Source: Capitulum mitella (taxonomy: Eukaryota > Arthropoda > Thecostraca > Pollicipedomorpha > Pollicipedidae). From it: DNA of 64,000 nt. Under the pieces are notes generated by a model. That model was not told the DNA's origin and made no database searches. It saw nothing but the letters and a program-made list of their open reading frames with translations. The stretch spans positions 26,404,307 through 26,468,306 of the forward strand of contig CP099842.1 in assembly GCA_030062745.1 (NCBI GenBank), written 5' to 3'. Made by a program: the position numbers and the translations under genes. Shown piece by piece: positions 34,609 to 44,143 of this stretch (the first letter of the stretch is position 1; every line of letters starts with the position of its first letter).

Positions 34609-35590
34609 AGCCGGACTTCTGCCGACCCGCCGCGAGGACGCGGGAGGACGGGAGGACCGCCCGGCGGGAGGACGACAGGAGTGAGCCGCGCGCGGGGACG
34701 CCGCCGCCTCCCGCCGCCGCGTCCGGGGAACGCAGCGCCCACGAGCCGTCCCTCTGCGGGGCCGCGGCGGCGCGCGCCGACCCGCGCGCGCGCGCCGACG
34801 ACCGCCCACCGTCCCAACACAGGGCCGCCGGCGCTCGGGCCGCCCCGCCACGAGCCGAGGCCCTGCCGTCCGAGCTGGGACACCACTGTCTGTACACACC
34901 CGCGCACGCGTGTCAGAACGCATTATCCGACTTGTTTCGGCCGCTCACTGTGTGGAGGTTGCGACGCCGCTCCCTGCCCGCACTTGCGCCTAGCGGAGGC
35001 ACGTGCGGGGGTGGCGGGGGCGTTCGGAGTTGTTTAATGTGCCGGACGTGTTGTGAGAGTGCGTTTGTGTGTGACATCTGCCTCCGTGCGAGGATAGAGG
35101 ATTCGTGGACGGCGAACGCGGCGCACTTGGCTGACCGTTTGCGCTATGATTTCGTATAAAGCAGAGCAGCAGCTTTAATTGTGCCAAGATTGCTGGACTA
35201 AATCAACCGCACCGTCTGAAGGCATAATTGTACAAGAACGTTGTCCTTGTGAGAGTTCCAAGAGTAATTTATGCCCTTAGTTCACGGCTGATGCTTCTGT
35301 AAACCGAGGGCGTTTGTGTTAGAGCTAAAACGCGCTAGATAAGGAGGCCTTGATTCAAACACTTCCGGTGCTTCCTAGTAATTTGGCCGGTAATTTGGGC
35401 CACCGTCTTGTGGGGCAGACCCGTGGCAGGTGGAGAGGGAGGGGCAGGACGGGTGACTCTGTGCCAATATTGTCAGCCATTGTGATTTCGATTGTGGAAC
35501 TGCGCTATGGAATCCGAGGACGTGTTTGTATGAATTTATTTTGTAAATAACCATCATTCGATTAAAGACATCTAGATCAATAGCAGGTGT
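34609..35590 (+). other. Shank 3' UTR
   Basis: Follows the TAG stop. The first 300 bases are still GC-rich, then composition drops. An ATTAAA polyadenylation signal variant is present at 35561-35566, with a GT-rich stretch (aggtgttttgcgggcggtcgg) about 20-40 bases downstream. The end position is therefore estimated near 35585. No other gene-like structure was seen in this stretch. Confidence 0.55.
35561..35566 (+). terminator. Candidate polyadenylation signal of Shank
   Basis: ATTAAA, the commonest variant of AATAAA, lies about 950 bases after the stop and is followed by a G/T-rich element. No better-placed AATAAA was seen between the stop and this site. Confidence 0.45.
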
Positions 35591-36064
35591 TTTGCGGGCG
35601 GTCGGCGGTCGAGAAGGGAAATCCGAGAAGGATTGACATCTGCTGGTGACTGAACTCTACCACTTCTTGTAAGCCTTTGGAGAGACAGAGGTGGTGTTCA
35701 CACCTTCACAATCGTGATTCATAGTTGTCCTAGTCACGAAGTCAAACTAGCTCTTAACTAACGCCAGCATTTCTGATGTTAGTGTTTCCCGAACTACCGT
35801 CCTCGTGAGGTGCGTGGTTATTGACGCCATGTTTCGACCGGCATGGTCTCTAGCCGTCCTCAGGTGGCGTGGTTGTTTGGTCTTGAGAAGGACCTATTCG
35901 TCCAATGTGAGCGGCATTGCTACGATCAAAATCATCACGTGGTCTCTGATCTGTGGAATTCAGCTATGGAGAGGTAAATAAGACGGACTTGTGAGAACGT
36001 CAACCTCACCTCGTCAGCACAATTCCGTAGCACCATTCGGTGCGGACTCGGAGCGATGACAGCT

Positions 36065-36240
36065 GGAGGAAGCATGCGAAGATGAACATCAAACTTAGGA
36101 GTGAGGAAAACCATCTAATAGGCGCACGGGAACTCCTCTTCAGCTCGAGGGGCCGAGAAGCATTTCTGGGTCAATTCTTTCCAGCCAACGTCCATAGAAT
36201 CAAATTCCTCGGGGTTAAATTCCAAAAAGCTGGGGGGTGG
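36065..36240 (+). repeat. Dispersed repeat, family A, copy 1
   Basis: Shares tcaattctttccag and aaattccaaaaagctggggg, plus flanking similarity, with the inverted copy at 49325-49455. Translated pieces in both copies read QFFP followed by VKFQKAGG, but no intact gene is visible. The family name is mine. Confidence 0.55.
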
Positions 36241-36329
36241 GGGGCTGAAGCTGGCCTGGCCCCATGGTTCCCGCGCCCCTGCCACCTACCGTTCCTGTGC
36301 CGAAACAGGGAGTAGGTTAGGTGAGGTTA

Positions 36330-37330
36330 TCATTCCAAAAGGACCGAGACTGAAAACCAGCGTCAATAGTAAGGAGGCAAAACTCGTGGAGAAAAGAACG
36401 AGGCAAGCCTTGTATGACATGCTCCCACCGTGCAAAGGATGGCTTGCGGTCATGACATTTAAGACAATGAAAACATCCAAGAGGTCCTACGAACAACGTT
36501 CGAAGAGAACAACAAAAGGTAAAAGATGCTCACATTCGCAAGCTAAAACGTCTCCACGAAGAAAACTGCCCTTTCTTGAGACTAGAATGTTATAGAGCCG
36601 TAACAAATTACTTTTCTTTGCTATGGCCAACCAGCGAATCCTCTACCTGGACATCATGGCCCGAATCGAGAAAGCAACAGCAAGTATCGGACGAGAATAG
36701 GACGACGATTTGAGACGGAAGGTGAGGGAGCCCAAAGAAAAGGCGAAGCCACCGACGCGAAACGTAACAATAGAAGAACAAAGTGCCATTAAGACCTTCA
36801 AGAGTCACAACAACATCGTCATACTACAAGCTCACATGGGCAACACTACCGTGGTCTTGGAAAATGGTACATACCAACAACAGCTCGAGAGCGTAGTGAA
36901 CGAAGGCAACTATGAGGAGACCAAGGATGACCCAAACGCAGGCATTCGTTGACCAAAGTCCCCAAAACCAACAACGGTATAGGGATCATGACGAATGCCC
37001 AGTACAAACAGTGGAACCAGCACCACAGCAAGGCTCCACAAACACATGTAAGGGCTTTCCACCATAGATGTAGGAACGCCAACTAGGGGGCCAACTTTGT
37101 GGGAAATTTAGCACTAACCCTACGGAAAAAAGGTTTTTGTCACCACCTTTTCTGAATGCTCCTTCGCTCCTGCTTCCCGACGTGAACAAGGAAGGACTCC
37201 GACTCACACCAGTCGTGAGCTGCGGAGGCTCAACAAGCCATCCATTGAACCATTTCTTCGTCAGATCAAAGGACTTCGGAGTGGAAACAATCTGCCATTT
37301 GAGCAGCAACAGAGCTTCGTGAAACGACGA
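36330..37330 (+). pseudogene. Degraded Penelope-like retroelement (reverse transcriptase remnant)
   Basis: Reading frames at 36710-36952 and 37137-37322 carry pieces typical of the N-terminal reverse transcriptase region of Penelope-like elements. The first (NVTIEEQSAIKTFKSHNNIV, then GNTTVVLENGTYQQQL) corresponds to the -IVI-PADKG-AVV- block. The second (VNKEGLRLTPVVSCGGSTSH) corresponds to the -PLRPIVS--GSPTY- block. A further piece with KDAHIRKLKRLHEENC at about 36522 is in another frame. Stops and frame changes separate them and the catalytic YxDD region is not seen, so it cannot be active. The family assignment rests on motif recognition by eye. Confidence 0.6.
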
Positions 37331-39210
37331 CAGACGAAAACAGCCTGGTCAGTTGCGCCCGGAGTAACTCGTCGAACCTTCGCGAAACTGGGACGCCATA
37401 TTCTTGACCGTTCATTACGGACAGGTCACGGCAGCGTACTCCCATGGCCAACTCTAACGAGGTCGGAGCCTTTTCATGGTGATGACGCGTGGCAGTGACT
37501 GATGTTCCACTGGCACGCACAGCTGTCCTAGATACAGATCGCTGTGTACACACGGCTTGAGCACGCGCGGCGTCAAAGCCGCCAGAGCCGGCTGGTGTTT
37601 AAAATCGCTCGCTGGCCACGCAATCACCGCCCGCGTTTTTAATTTTTTATTCAGCGTTTCATGTCTGGCTAAAAGCGTGGTCTTCGACATCCGTCATACG
37701 GGACCCTCGCAGAGTTAGGCTACTCGACGCTTGCAAGGAATGCGGGCCGGAATATTCGATGCCATAGACGTGTATTGGTACTTCTGCACTGAGTCCTACG
37801 ACTAATTATGGACCCACTTCCACGTGCGGCCAACATACTCATTCCAAGTGATAGGCAGACATTCCACGGTTTTTTATCGTTCTTCACCAAATGAATTTTT
37901 GGAAAACCTCGACGTGGACTCGAAACCGTGTTCCATACACCACGTACATGAATAGTTCATTACTCACAGCGTCCTGTGTAACGTAGCAGGGCTTCATGGG
38001 AGTGATTCTTTGCACTTTTGACATAGTCTGCCAGTCTGACAGAATACATACGAAGAGCCACAAAGACAATGGGAACGGAAATGTTACATTTATATGCATT
38101 TGATGACAAAATGAAAGTAGCTTGGTTTGTGTAGAGCAACAGTAATGCACGCAAAATTGTTCAGAGCTAGTCCCAGTTAAACCAGGAGCAATGCTGAAAT
38201 CAGTCTTCACTCAGAGTGTGAAGCATGGAGTTAATTCAGGTTTGTATAGCGACGACCCCGGTGCGGTCGTGTTCCTAACAGCCATGTCTGCACTGATTAA
38301 AATGGGTCGGGTACAAATGCCCGTAACATAGGACTGGTTTACTCAATAACAGTGCTGCCGATGTTTGCCGATTAAAGCCGCCGAAGCCCACGACTAAGCT
38401 TAACTGCTGCCAAATGAGCCCATGAGTTATCTACGGAAGGAGCAGAACGACCACTGTGAGGCCTACTCATTCTGTACACTCCGTCTGTGGCCGCTGTTCC
38501 GAGCCCAACGATGCAACAAGCGCCATCTATAACGTTTAATGGCTTACAGTTCGCTCTTAATGGTACTTTGCCCACGTGGAGCGTTGTTTCATTAGGTGCA
38601 GCCTAGGTCCTCATCAGAAAACAAGAACAATTTGACTGCGCAGATTGAAAAGTTCCAATCAGGTTTATAGTAGTATTTAAGGCCACATTCAGCAGTTTAG
38701 TGATTCTTATCACGACTGATATGGTGGATACGTGTCAAAGTTCGAATGTTTCTGGTAAACTAATTTTAAACTACGACAAATTTGAAAAATGACGATGTTG
38801 TGCGCCAGACTGTCAAAATGTCGTTCAACATAATCACATGAGTGTGGCCTATAGGCCAAAGTACCTGGGTGCATACAGTTGCGTTTGCTCCCACCAACCT
38901 GAAGGTAAATTTAATGTCATATTTCATGTGTCTCTCAACTACGCAATGGTCATGGAGGTTTGAGGCGCATTTGCGACTCCGTGAAATGGGGAACAAGCAT
39001 GACAATAAAAAACTCCCATCATTTGTTTCAAATGTCGTAAACTCTTCGAAGAATGTTAAAAGATACCATGCGCGTCCAAATTTGACGAGGTTTAAACCAA
39101 ACATCAAGGTTTTTACCTACAAATCTCGGAACATTTTCCACATCACGTGTCTGGCAACCACGGTACTCGCCTGCGGGCAGAAAGCATTACTGCCGGTTGT
39201 CAGCTGCTGG

Positions 39211-39380
39211 CATAGGCGCAGCCCAGGGGGCCGAGGGGGCCGTCCCCCCTCCTTAGGCCGGCATTTTCGTGAAAACCATTGCACATCGTCTTTTCGGCAG
39301 GCGGTATTTGTATGATTTCGTATCTCAGTTGACACTGAGCTCCGGCACCCCCCCCCTTAAGAAAGTCTTGGCTGCGTCCT
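39211..39380 (-). mobile_element. MITE-like non-autonomous element, copy 1
   Basis: Bounded by cataggcgcagcc and ggctgcgtcc, imperfect terminal inverted repeats. The inside (minus strand: ggagctcagtg, gacgatgtgcaatggttttc) matches the copy at 40308-40460. It has no coding capacity. Ends resembling these (ggacgcagcca, ggctacgcctatgcc) with C/G runs are common in non-autonomous repeats of marine invertebrates. Confidence 0.65.
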
Positions 39381-39519
39381 CTGGCTGCTGGCGCTAGTGG
39401 GCGAAACCGTATGCTAGGGGCACAAGATAGGAAACGCGCGACCCGGCTCGAAAACGCCTTTAAACTGAAGAAACGGAGCTCACGATGTTTCTGGACCTTA
39501 TCGTGATATTTTGAATAAC

Positions 39520-39800
39520 AACATGAAGTCAAGGGCGGGTCCAGAGTATATGCTAAGGGAGGGAGGGATGGAGTGTCTCTGTTCGTGTTATTTAACCTTT
39601 CCCTGAATTGTTGATTTCTCCTCGGATTTCGGCTATTTTGTTTTGCCATCCGCGAAAACTAGCATGCATTTAAAAAGTTTTCAAAAACGAAAAATGGCCT
39701 TTTTCGTCCGCAAGGGGAGGCAAAGGACATATTGCCCCCTTTTCCAACTACAGGGCGAGTCATGGCCCCTGTTGGTCTCCCCTTAGATCCGTCAGTGAGT
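39520..39800 (-). repeat. Dispersed repeat, family C, copy 1
   Basis: On the minus strand it contains agccgaaatccgaggagaaa, flanked by gggggcaatatgtcc and a terminal tctggacccgccc. Related strings occur at 48150-48350 and 61745-61940. The boundaries are approximate and there is no coding capacity. Confidence 0.45.
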
Positions 39801-40307
39801 GAAGAAAAATATAAGAAAACCGGAAACTCAAATGTGAACAAATGGGTACCTTTGTGCTGAGCCACTTCAGCATTTTTTTTAAGAGGCTTGAGAAATTAAC
39901 GTGAAAACATTTACATTTGATTATTGGTGGTGGTTAAAGGTTGGAGTTCAGAGTATGCGCTCGTATGGAGGTTAAAACTTCTGCTTGGTGGCAGTTACTC
40001 ATGGAAAGACGGCGCAGCCAGGAAACTTCGTCCCAAGACCAGATATGTAATGGTGCGCTAATAACTCAACCCGCGCCCGACTGGCAGTCGGCGTCAATCA
40101 CGTTCGACTGGGAAGGTGGAGGGCGGTTGACCGTCCCCCTCAAACTCACGAATGGCTGGTCGCACGATAAAAATAAACACGCCGTTGGAAAACTCGCTAC
40201 AAGTAGGGCTCGAAACTAGTCTCATTTTTAGTTTCGGATAATCTGTAAGCCATCGACGCCATATATATGTTTTTTCAGAGCCGAAACCGAGAAGCGGCCT
40301 AGATCCA

Positions 40308-40460
40308 GGGACGCAGCCAGGATTTTCTGAGGGGAGGGGGAGCTCAGTGTGAACCGAAATCATATGAAAACCGCCCGCTGGGAAGACGATGTGCAATGGT
40401 TTTCACAAAAAACTCGGGCCTGGGGGAGGGGGGGGGTCCCCCTTTGGCTACTCCTATGCC
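40308..40460 (+). mobile_element. MITE-like non-autonomous element, copy 2
   Basis: Starts gggacgcagccag and ends ggctactcctatgcc. It shares gacgatgtgcaatggttttc and gggggagctcagtgtg with the inverted copy about 1 kb upstream. Insertion of both copies in opposite orientation creates an inverted pair around 39.4-40.3 kb. Confidence 0.65.
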
Positions 40461-40904
40461 TCGATCACAAAGGCCGTGATTAAGTCTGGGTAAAAGCACA
40501 AATGAACAGGTAAAAGTCCGCAGATGCCTATAAACGCCTAATTTCTCTTATTTGTTTAATACGCACGTCAAAACGTTGAGCTAAAGACATTGTGATTTTT
40601 CGCGCCGACTGCCGGCGGGCGCCGTAGCCGAACGCGATGTGAAATTACCGGCGACTAACTTTAACGTATCTTTATTTTCGCAAAATAGGCCTTCCCACGC
40701 AACATTTCTCAACCCTAGTGTTTTTTTTGTGTGTGATGGTTTCTCATGCTTAAATTCTGGAAAGATTCCGTACTTAACTGGGAAAATCCATTAGTTATTA
40801 ATCTACACAACTGACTGGGTTTTATTTGCTAGCCTATATTATAGCTATTATAGCTATATTATAGCTATATGATAGCCCAGAATGTGCAATTTTTGGGGCT
40901 TTTT

Positions 40905-41145
40905 GAACTTTTTGGTATTACTCGCAAGTGTGCGAGCCAGTGCTGCCATTTTTCTACCCGTTCCGAATAATTCATCACCGATTTTGACGGCGGTGCATTT
41001 TGGCTCATAACAGTTATCCGTGACTTGACCTTAGGTCAATGGCTGGAAGCCATTGATACTCTGTCCATCGACGGTAAAAAGATTTTTGCATCATCTCACA
41101 CTAAAAATGCTACAAAAATTCCATCGAATTCCGAACAAACGACAG
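40905..41145 (+). repeat. Dispersed repeat, family B, copy 1
   Basis: Aligns over about 240 bases with 44888-45150 in the same orientation. Shared stretches include gattttgacgg, gcattttggc, aggtcaatggctggaag and cacactaaaaatg. Both copies contain a TGACCT/AGGTCA everted pair. No reading frame is conserved. Confidence 0.7.
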
Positions 41146-41154
41146 GTCTTGAAC

Positions 41155-41600
41155 TTGGCGCGAGGCCCTCTTACGGACGCGAGCTGGGACACCCTCCAAG
41201 ATCCGAACCTTGCTTGAGCGCAGGCAACCCAAGTCCATTCTGTGAGGCCCTCTAAAAACTGTCAGTTACTGGTCTCTAGGCCTCTTCTGAGCATAACCGA
41301 CAAGAGACCCTCTTACGGACGGATGCTGGGACGCCCTCCGAAACCCGAAGCGCAGGCGAAGGCCCCCTGGGTCTTCGCCTTCGAGACCTTAACGAAGGCC
41401 CTCTGGATCCATTATATGAGGCCTCTCAAAAAACTGTAGGTTCTCGAGCCCTGTTTTCCTTTTGAATGGTAATCGGTACGAGGCTCTCTTTCGGACCTGA
41501 ACCGGGACCCCCTAGCAGGTTCCCGAACTGTATGTCGGGGTAGATCAGCCGAGCCCATTCCGCGAGGCCCTTAAAAATTGTGAGTTCGCGGTCTCTGGCC
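41155..41600 (+). repeat. Tandem repeat, three diverged ~145-175 bp units
   Basis: Units start near 41160, 41304 and 41480 with gaggccctcttacggac or variants. Each ends in a block like gaggccctctaaaaactgt followed by ggtctct (41246, 41420, 41563). Substitutions and indels are frequent. It directly follows family B copy 1, so it may be part of the same element. Confidence 0.65.
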
Positions 41601-42329
41601 AGTTTTGGGTACCATCATGTTCGAGGCCCCTTCTAGAAGAAAGCTGAGGCCCCTAACAAAATAAGGACCTGAAAGAAAACGCACGCCATATGCCCACTTC
41701 TTTGCCTGCATAGTTGCTTTTTTTCTTTTTTTTAGCGTGTTCGTCGCTTTTATTCCCATTTTCTTTTTTGTTTCAGTTTCTTACGAGGCCCCCCAAGATC
41801 ATAAATGGGGGAGCAGAAACATAGTCTTGCCCCGGACCCATCGCAATGGGGGGGGGAGCTGTTCCCATGTCCCCTCCCAATACCGTCGCCCTTGGTTTTG
41901 AGACTTTAACCCCACTGTTGTTCGTTCAGGCGTTTTCGATTTTTAGGCTGTTCCGCATAACACAGAAGTATTGCGGTACAGTGTACATAGGACAGTTCCT
42001 GTGGCGGTTGCAGCTATACAAAGCGTTCTTTTCCATAGTCCTTTCCTCGGATAATTATCATTGCCTTCATTCAGCTCTTCGCTTACCCTTGTCTTCCTGT
42101 TCCTCGTCTATTTGACTCTACGTTTGCGGTGCAGCTTACGGTGCGATTAACGGCTCGTAAGTTGTGACAGTGACGGGTAACCGTGGCCTGCTGGCGGCGG
42201 AACATTTTGCTGCTACGCATATGTTTGTGAGCGGTGCTTTGATGCAAGCGCTTAAAGCACCCTTGCACTAATTGCTCTTTTCTGTTTTTGCATGCTTATG
42301 ACTGTAAAGGAAAATACCCCAATCCACTA

Positions 42330-42955
42330 CTCTACTGCTCCCCAACTCCTCGCGCGCAGGTAAGTGGACGACCCCGCAAGGCCGCAGCCATTCACCTGTT
42401 ACCGCGCCCTCCCCCCCCGGCCCGGTCACGCGGCGTGACGCCGCCTCCGGGCATCGAGCGCGCCTATAGCAACGACGTGTTTACGCCGGGTCGTGCGCCA
42501 TTACCAATTCATGGCCGGGCATTCGTGCGGGGTCGGCCGGGGCGTGCGGCTGCGACGCTAGCGCTCCTACCGCCGCCGCCGCGACCCATTGCCGACCTGG
42601 TGATTGCCGTGACGGGCAGGGCAGGGTCGCGTTCCGGGGACAGTGCGACGCGGCCGGCAGTCGGCCCCGGCCCGCCAGCGGCAGCGGCCGGTCGGAGCGG
42701 TGACGGCGCGAGCCAGGCGGCCACGGCAGCCCAGTGCAGGACGAGCACCGCTGGCAGGTGTCACTCGCCGCCGCCTCATCAGCGTCGATATTTGCCGCCG
42801 GATTGATCAAACAGCCGGCCCACTTGCGGGCGCGCGGCGGCCGCGGCCGGCGGCGCGTGTTGCGCGAGCGCGGCGCGCGGCGCGTCCGTGACCACCGCCT
42901 GATTGGCCGGTAAGCGGCCGCGTGGCGTGCGGCGCGTGATCCGGCGTGACTGGCC
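42330..42955 (+). promoter_or_regulatory. CpG-rich block upstream of the SPATA1-like gene, with X-box-like site
   Basis: A GC-rich island starts abruptly in AT-rich DNA and runs into exon 1. At 42460-42473 gcgcctatagcaac resembles an RFX X-box, with a perfect AGCAAC right half, an AT spacer and an imperfect left half. RFX sites are typical of ciliary genes. The promoter role is inferred from position. Confidence 0.4.
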
Positions 42956-44143
42956 ATGGCCGGGGGCGCGAGCCGGGCGGCACGGGCCGAGGCCGAGTCG
43001 GGAGGCCGCGTCCGCCAGCAGTTCGAACAGCGCCGCCAGCCCGGCGACGCCAGGAAGCCGGCGACGAGGCAGCGCGCGCGCCGGCCGTCGCCCGCCGGGA
43101 AGCAGCCTCGCGCCGACCTGACGCCCGTCACCGAGCACGACGAGTCGCCGCCGGACGAGAAAACGGCGCCGCGCGAGCTGTCGGCCATCAGGGAGCACTC
43201 GGCCGCGTCGGCGACGGCGGCCGGCGCGGCGGGCGAGTCGTCCCCGAGGGAGGAAGGTGGCGCCACGCCGTCGCCCCGGGACTCGGGCAACCACAGCCTG
43301 ACCGGCGACGACGCGGCCGACGCCGACGCGCCCGCGGCCGACCTTCAGGCCGTCGACGCCGAGCCGACCGCCGCCACCGTCGAGGCCGACGGCGCCGTCG
43401 GTTCAAGCGGCTCCGACCAGCGCCCGCCTCAGACACCGGCAGCCGAGGAGCCGGACAGGGCCGCCGCGGGCCCCGGCGAAGCTCCGACAGACGAGCGCGA
43501 GGCGCCGCGGCCGATGTCCGGCGACATGGAGGTGCTGCGAGCCGGCGAGGAGCTGGCGCTGGAGGGCAGAGCTGCGGCGGACGGCGAGGCCCGCACCGTC
43601 TCCCTGGAGCGCGTGCTGATCGAGAAGTATGAGGGCGAGCCGGAGATGGACAAGGACACGGATGCGCACCATGCGAACGGAGATGAGCCCGCGCTTATGG
43701 ACGGCTCAGACGACAACGGCACAGATTACGAGAAGTTGGCTGATAAAAGGATGCTGAAGTCTCAGATTCCGACCATACACAAGGGAGCTAACGAAGACAG
43801 TCACAACCACGAAGCTGACAAGCACAAAGGCAAGGCACCCCCTCCGAAACTGAGGCGCAATGACTCTGAAAAAGAGCACCATGCTCCTCAAACCCACGCT
43901 AAGCCAAACGGCACTGCAAAATCAGACTCAAAAAAGGCAAAGGAGAGGGACAGCTCCAGGGCGAGCAGAAAACCAACCAAAATTCCCAGGTCAAAACCCA
44001 TCGCGCGCAGCCAGGAGGATTTGCGCGCCGGCCTGAGCCAAAACAGCAACGGTGACATGGCAACTCGGCACTCTGCAAACGAAGACATCGTACTGCAGAA
44101 GAGCACGTCACTCGTCAGTATTCCGAGAAATCCATCAGCCTTG
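42956..44143 (+). CDS. SPATA1: SPATA1-like exon 1: start and long disordered N-terminus
   Basis: 396 codons from ATG (context gccATGg, with an in-frame TGA nine bases upstream at 42947) to donor GTAAGT at 44144. Composition shifts along the exon: the first 230 residues are Ala/Arg/Glu/Pro-rich and coded with high GC. The rest is Lys/Asp/Ser/His-rich and AT-richer, with KKAKERDSSRASRKPTKIPR and SQEDLRAGLSQNSNGDM. No folded domain, signal peptide or membrane segment is visible. The size, start context and perfect donor support a real coding exon. Its assignment to the SPATA1-like gene is inferred. Confidence 0.75.

Larger units (their letters stand above)
35591..42300. other. Intergenic region between Shank and the SPATA1-like gene
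   Basis: AT-richer than the Shank region. Apart from the retroelement remnant, the MITE-like pair and the other repeats listed, I see no exon, promoter or RNA gene. Stretches at 37.4-39.1 and 39.9-40.3 kb hold only short frames with no motif. Confidence 0.6.

Noticed and set aside
33861-34907. Long minus-strand frames opposite Shank exon 12
   Set aside because: Shadows of the GC-rich sense coding sequence. The sense strand has the SAM domain and Homer motifs.
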